Assembly: GCA_902635965.1 (NCBI GenBank)
Contig: CACPQA010000003.1
Coordinates: 99,777-163,776 of the forward strand
DNA: 64,000 bases
Direction: 5' to 3'
DNA from: an uncultured Bacteroidota bacterium
GTDB taxonomy: Bacteria > Bacteroidota > Bacteroidia > Flavobacteriales > Flavobacteriaceae
Positions 46,133 to 55,797 of this stretch are shown here, one piece after another. Numbering within the stretch: the first letter of the stretch is position 1; every line of letters starts with the position of its first letter. The notes beneath the pieces are model-generated. The model did not search any database. It was not told the origin of the DNA and saw only the letters and a list, made by a program, of their open reading frames with translations. The position numbers were made by a program, and so were the translations under genes.

Positions 46133-47134
46133 ATGGAAGATATTTATTTTGCTAATCCCGGTTATTTGTGGTTTTTAACAGTTATTCCTCTCTTATCTTT
46201 GTGGCATTTCTACAACAAAGGAAAAGTAAAAGCTAAACTTAAGATTCCTACACTTAAAGCTTTCGAAAGTGTTCCTTCACTTATAGAAAAGTTACACCCT
46301 ATTTTATTTATTTTTAGATTAATTGCATTATCGCTGCTAATTCTAGCAATATCAAGACCGCAAACTGTGGATGTTTCTTCTAAAACTAAAACAAATCGAG
46401 GAATTGATATTGTTATGGCCATTGATGTATCGTCAAGTATGTTGGCTCAAGATCTAAAACCAAATAGATTAACTGCCTTAAAAAATGTAGCGAGTGACTT
46501 TATAAATCAACGCACGAATGATAGAATAGGACTGATTGTTTATGCTGGCGAGAGCTACACTAAGACTCCAATAACGAGCGATAAACAAATGGTAAAAAAC
46601 ACTATGAACAAAATTAATTTTGATGGCGTTATTGATGATGGTACTGCAATTGGTATGGGTCTTGCTACTGCGGTTAACAGATTAAAGGACAGTAGGGCAA
46701 AAAGCAAAGTAATTATATTATTGACAGATGGTGTGAACAACTCTGGTTTTATTGATCCAAAAATTGCTGCTGAATTGGCATCGGAATTTAATATTAAAAC
46801 CTATACCATTGGAATTGGTAGTAATGGAAACGCTAGAGCTCCAGTTGGAATTTTACCAAACGGAAAATTTCAATACGGAATTACCAAAGTTGAAATAGAT
46901 GAAAAATTGCTAAAGGCGATTGCCGACAAAACAGGAGGTCTTTATTTTAGAGCAACGGATAATTCAAGTTTGGAATCGATATACAATGAGATTAATAAAC
47001 TTGAGAAAACTGAAATAAATGAATTTAAATATTACAATTATAATGAAAAGTACAGGATTTTTGTTTTGATAGCTTTAATTATAATATTTACTGAATGGTT
47101 ATTGAAAAACACATTATATAAAAGCTTTATTTAA
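46133..47134 (+). CDS. batA: Aerotolerance VWA protein BatA
   Basis: A 333-residue membrane protein: N-terminal hydrophobic segments (about 8-22 and 58-76), then a VWA domain with the MIDAS DVSSSM (about 99-104) and LLTDGVNNSG, and a C-terminal helix (YRIFVLIALIIIFTEWLL). The Bat (Bacteroides aerotolerance) proteins form a membrane complex needed for growth under air or envelope stress in some species. Followed by batB at a 1-base gap. Confidence 0.92.
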   Translation: MEDIYFANPGYLWFLTVIPLLSLWHFYNKGKVKAKLKIPTLKAFESVPSLIEKLHPILFIFRLIALSLLILAISRPQTVDVSSKTKTNRGIDIVMAIDVSSSMLAQDLKPNRLTALKNVASDFINQRTNDRIGLIVYAGESYTKTPITSDKQMVKNTMNKINFDGVIDDGTAIGMGLATAVNRLKDSRAKSKVIILLTDGVNNSGFIDPKIAAELASEFNIKTYTIGIGSNGNARAPVGILPNGKFQYGITKVEIDEKLLKAIADKTGGLYFRATDNSSLESIYNEINKLEKTEINEFKYYNYNEKYRIFVLIALIIIFTEWLLKNTLYKSFI

Positions 47135-47135
47135 A

Positions 47136-48173
47136 ATGTATCAATTAGACGAGCCAATTTATTTTTATATACTCTTCTCAATCCCTTTTATTTGGACAAT
47201 TTTCTTCTTTTTGTCTCTATGGAAAAAGAAAACACAAAAACAATTTATTTCAAGCAAAATGTTAGAAAAACTTAGTCCTGAAAAGTCTAATTTTAAAGGT
47301 TTTTTGAAGTTAATTATTATGTCATTGGGAATTATTTCAATTTCATTTGGACTTGTGAACCCTAAAATAGGAACTAAATTAGAGACGGTGAAAAGAGAAG
47401 GGGTTGACATAGTGTTCGCAATAGATGTTTCAAAAAGTATGCTTACTGAAGATATAGCTCCAAACAGAATTGAAAAGGCAAAAAGATTGGTTTCAGCTTT
47501 ATTAAGCCAATTGGTTAGTGACAGGGTTGGAATTATAGTATATGCAGCTAGTGCAGTTCCGCAACTTCCCATAACCACTGATTATGGTGCAACAAAAATG
47601 TTTTTACAATCAATAAATACAGACATGTTATCATCTCAAGGCACAGCAATAGACGATGCAATAAAGTTAGGTATTAATTTTTTTGATGATGAAATGCAAA
47701 CAAATAGGATACTTTTTATCCTATCTGACGGGGAGGACCATGCCGGTGAAAACACCATCAATGTGGCACAACAGGCAAATGCAAAGGGAATTAAAATTTT
47801 TTCAATTGGAATAGGTACAGAAAAAGGTGGACCTATACCTATTAAATCTAATGGTGTTGTAGAAAGTTATAAAAAAGATGAAAACGGAGAAGTTGTTATT
47901 TCAAAAAGAAGCGATATAATTTTGACTTCAATTTCGGAATCAACAGATGGGGTGTATATAGACGGTAATGACACAAATTACGTTATTGATAAAGTAAAGG
48001 ATGAGCTTCAAAAAATTGAAAAAAAGGAATTTGAGGCGAAAAAATTTGTTAGTTATAAGGATAGATTTCAAATTTTTCTCATACTTGGATTTATTTTAAT
48101 ATTTATTGATCAAATTATTCTAGAAACCAAAACCAAATGGGTTGCAAGGTTAAACCTTTTTAACGAAAATTAA
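47136..48173 (+). CDS. batB: Aerotolerance VWA protein BatB
   Basis: A 345-residue paralogue of BatA: two N-terminal hydrophobic segments, MIDAS DVSKSM (about 97-102), ILSDGEDHAGEN, and a C-terminal membrane helix (FQIFLILGFILIFIDQII). It has the same layout as BatA and probably pairs with it. Three bases separate it from batC. Confidence 0.92.
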   Translation: MYQLDEPIYFYILFSIPFIWTIFFFLSLWKKKTQKQFISSKMLEKLSPEKSNFKGFLKLIIMSLGIISISFGLVNPKIGTKLETVKREGVDIVFAIDVSKSMLTEDIAPNRIEKAKRLVSALLSQLVSDRVGIIVYAASAVPQLPITTDYGATKMFLQSINTDMLSSQGTAIDDAIKLGINFFDDEMQTNRILFILSDGEDHAGENTINVAQQANAKGIKIFSIGIGTEKGGPIPIKSNGVVESYKKDENGEVVISKRSDIILTSISESTDGVYIDGNDTNYVIDKVKDELQKIEKKEFEAKKFVSYKDRFQIFLILGFILIFIDQIILETKTKWVARLNLFNEN

Positions 48174-48176
48174 CAT

Positions 48177-48971
48177 ATGAATTGGAAATACATTTTTATT
48201 ATTATTAGTTTCTCCTTAAAGGCTCAGACAGAGAAAGAAAATAATTATATATCAAAGGGGAATGGGCTACATGAAAATAAATCATATGTAGATGCAGAAG
48301 CTGAGTTTAGAAAAGCACTTTCTATAAATCAAGATAATCCAATAGCAAATCAAAATCTCGGGAACACTCTTTATAGGTCTGAAGATTATGACCAGGCAAA
48401 CCAACGATTTTTTAGGTCCCAAAAGGATAATCTAGATAAAAACCAAAAACATTTAGCCTTTCATAATATGGGCAATGTTTTCATGAAAAAGAAAGATTAT
48501 CCAAAGGCGGTTGAAGCTTATAAAAATGCTTTAAGGAACAACCCTAAAGATGATGAGACCAGATACAATTATGCACTTGCTAAAGAAATGTTAGAGAAAG
48601 AAAAAAAAGAGAATAAGAACGAGAAAAACCAAAATAAAGATCAAAATAAAGATCAAAATAAAGATCAAAATAAAGATCAAAATAAAAATAATGAAAATAA
48701 ACCTAATGAGAATGAGGAAAAGAATAACTCAAAAGGTGATAAAGAAAACAAAGGAGACAATAAAAAAAATAAATCTGACAAAGAAAACGATAAAGAGGAT
48801 AGCAGGGATAATGCAAAGAAATCACAACCCAAAAGAAATCCTGGACAACTTTCCAAAGAGCAAATTAAGAGCTTATTAGAGGCAATGAATCAACAGGAAA
48901 AAAATGTACAGGATAAAGTAAATGCAAAAAAACAAAAAGGTATACCGATAAAAAAGAAAAAGGATTGGTAG
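48177..48971 (+). CDS. batC: TPR protein BatC
   Basis: A 264-residue secreted protein: short signal (IFIIISFSLKAQ), then three or so TPR repeats (about 25-140; KNALRNNPKDDETRYNYALA), a low-complexity Lys/Asn/Asp/Gln/Glu-rich stretch (about 142-225) that includes four exact QNKD repeats, and a C-terminal segment RNPGQLSKEQIKSLLEAMN typical of BatC. The TPR part is presumed to bind the VWA proteins; the charged stretch is likely unstructured. Confidence 0.9.
   Translation: MNWKYIFIIISFSLKAQTEKENNYISKGNGLHENKSYVDAEAEFRKALSINQDNPIANQNLGNTLYRSEDYDQANQRFFRSQKDNLDKNQKHLAFHNMGNVFMKKKDYPKAVEAYKNALRNNPKDDETRYNYALAKEMLEKEKKENKNEKNQNKDQNKDQNKDQNKDQNKNNENKPNENEEKNNSKGDKENKGDNKKNKSDKENDKEDSRDNAKKSQPKRNPGQLSKEQIKSLLEAMNQQEKNVQDKVNAKKQKGIPIKKKKDW
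48630..48689 (+). repeat. 12-bp tandem repeat coding (QNKD)n in batC
   Basis: CAAAATAAAGAT occurs four times head to tail (48630-48677), followed by one imperfect copy with one change (48678-48689). It is in frame and encodes QNKD four times, then QNKN. Copy-number change would keep the frame and alter only the length of the charged linker. Confidence 0.9.
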
Positions 48972-48980
48972 AGATTTAAC

Positions 48981-50747
48981 ATGAAAAATTTATTTTACAT
49001 ATTGATTTTATTTTTTACCACCCAATCTACACTTATTCTTGCGCAAGTTCAGTTTGAGACAAAGTTGAGTAAAAATAGACTTGGATTAAACGAGAGATTA
49101 CGAGTTTCTTTTAAAATGAATAAAAATGGAGATAATTTTCAGCCCCCTTCTTTCTCTGGGTTTACTTTGGTAGGAGGTCCAAATCAGTCGGTTAGTAACA
49201 GTTATGTAAATGGAGTTAGAAGTTTTTCAAAGTCATATACTTATTTTTTAACTCCTAATAGAAAAGGCAGCATTGAAATAGGCCAGGCAAGTATTGAAAT
49301 TGACGGAGAAGTCTTCAAAACATCTCCAAAGAGGGTGGAAGTAACGGAGGCCGTTAGTAAACCGAATAGTCCTGAATCGAAGGCAAATGCCATTGCTGAC
49401 CAAAATTTACACTTAGTAGCCGAGATTTCTAACCAAAGGCCTTATTTAAATCAATCGGTAAATATTATCTATAAACTATATTTTTCTTCTGAAATTAGTA
49501 TTTCAAATGTAAATGAGGTTGAAATGCCAAAGTACTCTGATTTTTGGAGTACTCTACTTCCAATTCCTAAGTTAGAAATCAAAAGAGGAGAATACAAAGG
49601 GCAACCATATAATTATGTTGTGTGGCGTAAGGCTGTTTTATATCCCCAAAAAACAGGTAAACTTTCAATAGAGCCACTTACTTTAAATGTATCTGTAGAT
49701 GTTCCTACAAATAGAAGAGATTTCTTTGGCAATAGAGTATATCAAAAAACTCCAAAAGTTGTTACTGCAGGTAAAAGAATATTAAATGTAAAACAACTTC
49801 CAATTGATAATAAGCCAAAAAACTTTACAGGTGCAGTTGGGCAATTCGATTTCTCTGTTGATTTCAATAAAAATAAATTAAAATCATCCGAATCTTTTCA
49901 AGCAACCTTAAAAGTGAGTGGTAATGGCAATCTTAAATTATTCTCTTTACCTAAATTGACAGCCCCTAGTTCCTTGGAAATTTATGATCCGGAGCATAAG
50001 GAAAATATTAAAACAAACCTTTCTGGTATGAGAGGTAGTATTGTGGACATATATACGGTAGTTCCTCAATTAAAAGGGAACTATCCAATTCCATCAATTG
50101 ACTTTTCTTTTTTTGATCCCGTTAAAGAAAGATATGTCACTTTAACGTCGGATGAGACACTTATAAATGTAAATGAGGGACCAACAGACTTAATATCGGA
50201 AAATCAGGCCTCCAACCCAAGAACTAATATCTTAAAAAATAGTGAATCCTATTTTAATTTCATTAAGACCAAAACAGATTTAAAGAAAATAAATTCAAAA
50301 TTATTTTTCAATTCAAACATTTTCTGGATTTTACTAATTCTACCAATTTTGATTCTAGTATTTATAATTTTTATAAAGAGAAAAATTGAAAATAAAGTAA
50401 TTAACCCTCTTGACGAGAGGAAAAAGAAAGCTAACTTTTTAGCAAAAAAATATTTCTCTGAAGCAAAAAAACTTATTGGTCAAAAAGAAGAGTTTTACAG
50501 TTCATTAGAAAAGGCTCTTCACAATTTTATGAAATCTAAACTTAATGTTGAAACTACAGATTTGTCAAAGGATGTGATTTCTAAATTATTGAACGAAAAA
50601 AAATGTGAAACTTCTAGTGTAGAGAGTTTTATATCTATGTTAAAAAAATGCGAAGAAGCTAGATATTCGCCTATTTCACAAGAAAACATGGGTCAGCATT
50701 ATGAAAAGGCAATCGAAACTATAGCCATTATTGATAAGCAAATATGA
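48981..50747 (+). CDS. batD: Aerotolerance protein BatD
   Basis: A 588-residue BatD: signal peptide (cleaved near LILAQ), then several extracytoplasmic beta-sandwich domains (to about 440; FTLVGGPNQSVSNSYVNG, FTGAVGQFDFSVDF), one membrane helix at about 446-468 (IFWILLILPILILVFIIFI), and a cytoplasmic helical tail. This is the usual BatD layout. It overlaps batE by 4 bases. Confidence 0.92.
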   Translation: MKNLFYILILFFTTQSTLILAQVQFETKLSKNRLGLNERLRVSFKMNKNGDNFQPPSFSGFTLVGGPNQSVSNSYVNGVRSFSKSYTYFLTPNRKGSIEIGQASIEIDGEVFKTSPKRVEVTEAVSKPNSPESKANAIADQNLHLVAEISNQRPYLNQSVNIIYKLYFSSEISISNVNEVEMPKYSDFWSTLLPIPKLEIKRGEYKGQPYNYVVWRKAVLYPQKTGKLSIEPLTLNVSVDVPTNRRDFFGNRVYQKTPKVVTAGKRILNVKQLPIDNKPKNFTGAVGQFDFSVDFNKNKLKSSESFQATLKVSGNGNLKLFSLPKLTAPSSLEIYDPEHKENIKTNLSGMRGSIVDIYTVVPQLKGNYPIPSIDFSFFDPVKERYVTLTSDETLINVNEGPTDLISENQASNPRTNILKNSESYFNFIKTKTDLKKINSKLFFNSNIFWILLILPILILVFIIFIKRKIENKVINPLDERKKKANFLAKKYFSEAKKLIGQKEEFYSSLEKALHNFMKSKLNVETTDLSKDVISKLLNEKKCETSSVESFISMLKKCEEARYSPISQENMGQHYEKAIETIAIIDKQI

Positions 50748-51502
50748 AAAATAAAATTATAATACTACTGTTTTTTTCTCATTCAAGTTTATTTGCTCTT
50801 GATAAACCTCCTAATTCACTTTTTGAAAAAGGTAATAATTTTTACAACAAAGGAGATTATCAGAGTGCAATCAAAAGTTATTTGGGAATAATTGAAAACG
50901 GCTATCACAGCTCGGAGGTCTACTACAACCTTGGTAATGCAAATTACAAAATTGGGAATGTAGCTGAGGCGAATTTTTATTTTGAAAAAGCAAATATTCT
51001 GTCTCCAAACGACAAAATGATAATGAATAATTTGGAGTTTGCAAAAAATATGACAATGGATTCAATTGAAACCCTTCCTAAAACTCAAATAAATTTATTT
51101 TTTAACGATCTATTAGCATTTATGACTACTGATAATTGGAGTATTTTATCTATTCTAATCATTTGGATGGGTTGCATTCTTTTTTTGATCTACAGTTATA
51201 GTAAATCCATTGTCATAAAAAGGATATTTTTTTCCTCAGGAGTTCTATCATTTTTAATTTTTGTCTTATTTATTTATATAACTTTTTCAAAACAAGAACA
51301 AGAAAATACTAAGAGAGGAATTATTTTCAGTAAAGAGATTGGTGTTTGGACTGAACCCAACCAAAGAACGGAAGTCTTATTTTTTCTTCATGAGGGAACA
51401 AAATTTGAAATTATAGACGAGTTAGAGGGATGGTCAAAAATTTTGATTTCTAATGGATCTGAGGGATGGATAGAAAACAACTCAATTAGATTACTAAACT
51501 AA
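50744..51502 (+). CDS. batE: TPR/SH3-domain protein BatE
   Basis: A 252-residue BatE: signal peptide (HSSLFA), N-terminal TPR repeats (KGNNFYNKGDYQSAIKSYLG, YYNLGNANYKIGNVAEANFY), two membrane helices (about 132-149 and 162-184), and a C-terminal bacterial SH3-like domain (about 190-250; SKEIGVWTEPNQRTEVLFFL). It closes the Bat operon. The end overlaps the convergent cvpA by 9 bases. Confidence 0.92.
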   Translation: MKNKIIILLFFSHSSLFALDKPPNSLFEKGNNFYNKGDYQSAIKSYLGIIENGYHSSEVYYNLGNANYKIGNVAEANFYFEKANILSPNDKMIMNNLEFAKNMTMDSIETLPKTQINLFFNDLLAFMTTDNWSILSILIIWMGCILFLIYSYSKSIVIKRIFFSSGVLSFLIFVLFIYITFSKQEQENTKRGIIFSKEIGVWTEPNQRTEVLFFLHEGTKFEIIDELEGWSKILISNGSEGWIENNSIRLLN

Positions 51503-52003
51503 TTTTTCCGGAACTTTTACATCATTGCTTTCTAACAATTGTATAATATAATAACCTAAATTCTTTAAAGATTCAAACATGACAGATTCGTCTAGGAAGT
51601 TTGATTCAAAAAACTCAAACATAAATGAAAATTGATCTACAAAAACGAACAAAATACTAATCAAAAGAATGTACTTTGAAACCCCAAAAACTCCTCCCAA
51701 AACTTTGTTGATCCCACCAAGAGAAACTAGTTTTATGAACTTCGTTAAATTTCTTGCGAAAATGTTTACACCAAGTACGATTAAGACTAATGAGGTTGTA
51801 AATAATATTATAGATGAGGGTAATTTATCATCTGAAAGAAAATAAGATAATAAACTTTCTATAACAGGTGTAAAAGTAAGTGCTCCTAAAATACCTATAA
51901 TTATAGATAGTAAAGATGCTGCCTCGATAATTAAACCTCTTGTGAAACCCTTAAATAAGCCATATAATAAAATTAAGCTTAAAATTATATCAAGATAATT
52001 CAT
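51494..52003 (-). CDS. cvpA: CvpA family membrane protein
   Basis: A 169-residue protein with four hydrophobic helices: about 5-20, 27-49, 62-81 and 103-127. The N-terminus MNYLDIILSLILLYGLFKGF and RGLIIEAASLLSIIIG match CvpA (colicin V production protein). Its molecular role is not settled, though it has been linked to envelope integrity. Single gene; the 133-base gap to pheS (52004-52136) has a weak 9-bp hairpin (52018-52040 region) but no clear promoter. Confidence 0.88.
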   Translation of the reverse strand: MNYLDIILSLILLYGLFKGFTRGLIIEAASLLSIIIGILGALTFTPVIESLLSYFLSDDKLPSSIILFTTSLVLIVLGVNIFARNLTKFIKLVSLGGINKVLGGVFGVSKYILLISILFVFVDQFSFMFEFFESNFLDESVMFESLKNLGYYIIQLLESNDVKVPEKLV

Positions 52004-52136
52004 GATTTAAAGATAAAAATTTCGTTTCACCAAAATGAAATTATTATATTCAAAAAAATTATCTATATTGAGATTAGCTTCTACCAAATTAAGAGTTGGA
52101 AAATCATTCAATTATATTTATTAATTTTAAGAAATT

Positions 52137-53150
52137 ATGATTGAAATCATTAAAAAACATGTTAAAGAAGTAGAAAATTTCAGTGCTGAAAGTAGGGAAA
52201 ATTCAGAATCATTTAGATTAAAATATCTTGGTAAGAAAGGGATCCTTAATGAGCTTTTTAAAAAATTTAAAGATATTGATGCTAATGAAAGGAAAACAAT
52301 TGGTAAGGAGATAAATATTCTTAAACTAAAAGTAAAGAAAAAAATACTTGAATTTCAATCACAGATAAAAGAGGAGGGGGATAATTCAGAAGAAGACTTA
52401 CACAAACCTGGTTATCCCATAGATTTTGGGTCTGAGCATCCTTTAAATATAGTAAGAAAAAATATTATTGAAATTTTTGAGAAAATCGGATACTGTATTT
52501 CAGAAGGACCTGAAATAGAGGATGATTGGCATAATTTTACCGCATTAAATTTACCTAAACATCACCCCGCAAGAGATATGCAGGATACTTTCTTTATAAA
52601 GAGAGATCCAGACACTTTATTGCGTACTCATACATCATCTGTTCAGATTAGATATATGGAAAAAAAATCTCCACCTATAAAAACCATATCACCTGGCAGG
52701 GTTTACAGAAATGAGGATGTATCTGCACGTTCACATTGTCTTTTTCATCAAGTAGAAGGGTTATATATTGACAAGGACGTATCCTTTGCTAATTTAAAAC
52801 ATACCATAGAATATTTTTGTAAATCTATGTTTGGAAAGTCCCAAATCAGATTAAGGCCTTCTTATTTTCCCTTCACTGAACCTAGTGCTGAGGTAGATAT
52901 TTACTGGGGTCTTAAATCAGAGACTGATTATAGAATAACTAAAGGGACAGGTTGGTTAGAAATCATGGGTTGTGGGATGGTAGATCCAAACGTTTTGAAT
53001 AACTGTAATATTGATCCAGAAAAATATTCTGGATTTGCATTTGGTATGGGGATTGAGCGTATTGCAATGTTAATATATCAAATTAGTGATATTAGATATT
53101 TTTTCCAAAATGATTTAAGATTTTTAAAACAATTTTCAAAAATAAATTGA
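52137..53150 (+). CDS. pheS: Phenylalanyl-tRNA synthetase alpha subunit
   Basis: A 337-residue class II synthetase subunit: N-terminal coiled-coil (about 1-90; [15 protein letters not shown]), then the catalytic core with [19 protein letters not shown], motif 2 [20 protein letters not shown] (about 185-204), [12 protein letters not shown] and motif 3 [13 protein letters not shown]. It forms the alpha2-beta2 enzyme with PheT; pheT is not in this window, so the subunits are encoded apart, as is usual in flavobacteria. Confidence 0.97.
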   Translation: MIEIIKKHVKEVENFSAESRENSESFRLKYLGKKGILNELFKKFKDIDANERKTIGKEINILKLKVKKKILEFQSQIKEEGDNSEEDLHKPGYPIDFGSEHPLNIVRKNIIEIFEKIGYCISEGPEIEDDWHNFTALNLPKHHPARDMQDTFFIKRDPDTLLRTHTSSVQIRYMEKKSPPIKTISPGRVYRNEDVSARSHCLFHQVEGLYIDKDVSFANLKHTIEYFCKSMFGKSQIRLRPSYFPFTEPSAEVDIYWGLKSETDYRITKGTGWLEIMGCGMVDPNVLNNCNIDPEKYSGFAFGMGIERIAMLIYQISDIRYFFQNDLRFLKQFSKIN

Positions 53151-53177
53151 TGCTATAGTAATTTTTAAAAAGATTTT

Positions 53178-54182
53178 ATGAAAAAAAATTATCTTCTGAT
53201 TATAATATTTGGTTTTCTGATTTCGTGTTCTGAAAATAAGAACCAAAATGTAGATATATCAATCGTTATTCATGGAGGTGCAGGAACAATGGATAGAGAA
53301 AAAATGTCGGTTGAGAAAGAGATAGAGTACAAAAAGGTTCTAGAAGAAGCACTTAATAAGGGATATGAAATTTTAGAAAAAAATGGAACCAGTGAAAAAG
53401 CGGTGATTGAAGCTATTAAAGTAATGGAGGATTCACCATTATTCAATGCAGGTAAAGGTGCGGTTTTGGATGAAAGAGGTGAGGCTTCTCTAGACGCTTC
53501 CTTCATGAGCGGTAAGAACCTAAATGCTGGTGCTATTGCTGGGGTTAAAAAAATTAAAAATCCAATTCTTGCTGCATATTCTGTTATGAAAAATACTCCG
53601 CAGGTATTACTTATATCAGAAGGTGCCGACCAATTTGCTTTAGAACAAGGGCTTGATACAGTTGATAACTCTTACTTTATCACTGAAAGGAGAAGAACAC
53701 AGTTAATTAAAAATAAATCCTTAAGTCAAATAAAAAATAAAAAAGAGTTATTGTCTCCAGTTTCTAAATTTGGGACTGTTGGTTGTGTTGCATTAGACAA
53801 AAACGGGAATTTGTCAGCTGGTACTTCAACAGGTGGAAGGTCAAATAAAAAGTGGGGGAGAGTTGGTGATGTTCCAATTATTGGAGCAGGTAACTATGCT
53901 AATAATAATACATGTGCTATTTCGGCCACTGGTTGGGGTGAATTTTTTATTAGAAATGTTGTCGCATACGACATTTCCTCTTTGGTTGAATATAAAAATT
54001 TAAATATCAAAGAAGCGACAAAAATAAGCTTAGACAAAGTGAAAAAATTAGGTGGTAGTGGCGGTGTTATTGCACTTGACAAATTCGGGAATTACGCAAT
54101 GGAATTTAATACTAAGGGAATGTATCGAGGTGTCAAAGATAGTAAAGGCAATTTTAAAGTTTCCATATTTAAAAGTGATTAA
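53178..54182 (+). CDS. Isoaspartyl peptidase / plant-type L-asparaginase, lipoprotein
   Basis: A 334-residue Ntn-hydrolase of the plant-type asparaginase family. The lipoprotein signal ends FLISC (Cys 17). VIHGGAGTM (about 30-38) is the usual opening, and the autocleavage site is Gly199-Thr200 in SKFGTVGCV, which makes Thr200 the nucleophile of the beta subunit. GTSTGG (about 214-219) follows. It removes N-terminal isoaspartyl residues or hydrolyses asparagine in the periplasm. It lies 27 bases after pheS and overlaps the convergent CYTH gene by 4 bases. Confidence 0.92.
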   Translation: MKKNYLLIIIFGFLISCSENKNQNVDISIVIHGGAGTMDREKMSVEKEIEYKKVLEEALNKGYEILEKNGTSEKAVIEAIKVMEDSPLFNAGKGAVLDERGEASLDASFMSGKNLNAGAIAGVKKIKNPILAAYSVMKNTPQVLLISEGADQFALEQGLDTVDNSYFITERRRTQLIKNKSLSQIKNKKELLSPVSKFGTVGCVALDKNGNLSAGTSTGGRSNKKWGRVGDVPIIGAGNYANNNTCAISATGWGEFFIRNVVAYDISSLVEYKNLNIKEATKISLDKVKKLGGSGGVIALDKFGNYAMEFNTKGMYRGVKDSKGNFKVSIFKSD

Positions 54183-54667
54183 TATTTGCTTATCAATTCG
54201 GTTATTTCATTGTCTGTTAGTTTAGAAAGTTGAGAATTATAGAAAGTCTTCACACCAGTCACTTCCTCGCCTATCCAGTCTGGCAAGTAAACTTTTTGGG
54301 ATTCAGAATTTAATTCAATTTCAGCTAACATTAGGCCTTTTAAAAAACCTTCGAAAACATCAATTTCAAAAAGCTGTTTTTCATATTCTATAAAATATCT
54401 TTTTTTGGAAATTATTCTAGGCAAACATAATTTTAGTAGTTCACTACCTTCAATTAAACTTATTTCTTTTTCAAACTCAAACCTGCTAATTCCGCTTTTG
54501 GAACTAGGTCCCTTTATGCATAAAAAACTCTTGTTCTCAGAAATCCTAATTCTAACTGATATATTTTTCTCCTTTGACAAGTATCCTTGCTTTATGTTAA
54601 TCACTCTGTGTGACAGCAAGATAAATTTTTTTGACGTTACCTTAAACTTTCTCTCTTTTTCAACCAT
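54179..54667 (-). CDS. CYTH domain protein
   Basis: A 162-residue single CYTH (triphosphate tunnel metalloenzyme) domain: N-terminal ExExK signature at E3-K-E5-R-K7, then ISVRIRISENKSFLCIKGP (strands with alternating charged residues facing the tunnel), FEIDVFEGFLKGLMLAEIEL. Relatives hydrolyse tripolyphosphate or organic triphosphates, some make cAMP. The exact activity is not readable here. Confidence 0.9.
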   Translation of the reverse strand: MVEKERKFKVTSKKFILLSHRVINIKQGYLSKEKNISVRIRISENKSFLCIKGPSSKSGISRFEFEKEISLIEGSELLKLCLPRIISKKRYFIEYEKQLFEIDVFEGFLKGLMLAEIELNSESQKVYLPDWIGEEVTGVKTFYNSQLSKLTDNEITELISKY

Positions 54668-54708
54668 ATATCAATTTTATTATTTTTCAATATATGTAAA
54701 TTTATAAG

Positions 54709-55797
54709 ATGGCGGTAACTCGAAAAATTATTCATATTGACATGGATGCCTTTTACGCATCTGTTGAACAACTTGATAACCCATCAATTAGGAACAAGCC
54801 GGTTGCTGTTGGCAGTTCTGATTCTCGTGGAGTAGTTGCAGCTGCTAGTTATGAGGCAAGGCATTTTGGTGTAAGAAGCGCCATGAGTAGCAAGTTGGCT
54901 AAAAAATTGTGTTCAACTCTAATATTTGCTAAACCAAGATTCGAAAGATATAAAGAGATATCAAAAATAATATCAGAAGTATTTTTTTCATATACTGATC
55001 TAGTAGAATTTTTATCGCTTGATGAAGCGTATTTGGACGTTACCGAGAACAAAAGAGGAATTGTATCAGCTTCAAAAACTGCAAGACTAATACGAGAGGA
55101 TATTTTTAAAAAAACAGGTTTAACCTCATCAGCTGGAATTTCTGTAAATAAATTGGTAGCTAAAATTGCTAGTGATTACAATAAACCAAATGGTCAAAAA
55201 ACAATTGCCCCAGAGGAGGTTACAGCATTTATGGAAAATTTAGATATTAGAAAGTTTCATGGTATCGGTAAAGCAACTGCGCAAAAAATGTATCAAATTG
55301 GCATCTTTAGGGGTATTGATTTAAAAAAAAAAGGAGAAGATTTTCTAATTCAAAAATTTGGTAAATCTGGGAGTTACTATTTTAACTCTGCTAGAGGAAT
55401 TAATTTTAGTCCTGTTACTCCAAAACGAAAAGTAAAGTCCCTTGGTAGTGAACAAACATTTTCAAAAAATATCTCAAGCGAGATTTTTTTAATAGAAAAA
55501 ATTAATATTATTTCACAAAAATTGTCAGAGAGATTAAAAAGACTTGGCATTTCAGGTAAAACAATTACATTAAAAATAAAATATAGTGATTTTGTCACTC
55601 AAACGCGTTCAACTACAAAGCAACTATATATTTGTGAAAAAAGTTTAATTAGTAGAACTTGCGAAGAACTTTTATACAAAGAAAAACTTAGGGACTCGGT
55701 AAGATTAATTGGAATAACCGTTTCAAACTTTAAACAATCAAAAGAAAAAAAAATTATTAGTAATTCAATAAAAGCTCAACTCAAAATTGATTTTTAA
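54709..55797 (+). CDS. dinB: DNA polymerase IV (Y-family)
   Basis: A 362-residue translesion polymerase: IHIDMDAFYASVEQ (8-21) with metal-binding D11, SLDEAYLDVT (about 103-112) with the second acidic pair, the HhH thumb region FHGIGKATAQKMY, and the little-finger domain to the end. It copies damaged templates with low fidelity. No LexA box was recognised in the 41-base gap upstream. Overlaps pyk by 4 bases (convergent). Confidence 0.95.
   Translation: MAVTRKIIHIDMDAFYASVEQLDNPSIRNKPVAVGSSDSRGVVAAASYEARHFGVRSAMSSKLAKKLCSTLIFAKPRFERYKEISKIISEVFFSYTDLVEFLSLDEAYLDVTENKRGIVSASKTARLIREDIFKKTGLTSSAGISVNKLVAKIASDYNKPNGQKTIAPEEVTAFMENLDIRKFHGIGKATAQKMYQIGIFRGIDLKKKGEDFLIQKFGKSGSYYFNSARGINFSPVTPKRKVKSLGSEQTFSKNISSEIFLIEKINIISQKLSERLKRLGISGKTITLKIKYSDFVTQTRSTTKQLYICEKSLISRTCEELLYKEKLRDSVRLIGITVSNFKQSKEKKIISNSIKAQLKIDF

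Noticed and set aside
47165..47578. A 137-codon open frame on the minus strand within batB
   Set aside because: It lies wholly antisense to the VWA domain coding region, has no recognisable family and no upstream signals.
52018..52040. Hairpin with 9-bp stem (one G-U pair) upstream of pheS, as a possible attenuator
   Set aside because: No leader peptide with Phe codons, no T tract after the stem and no conserved T-box features.
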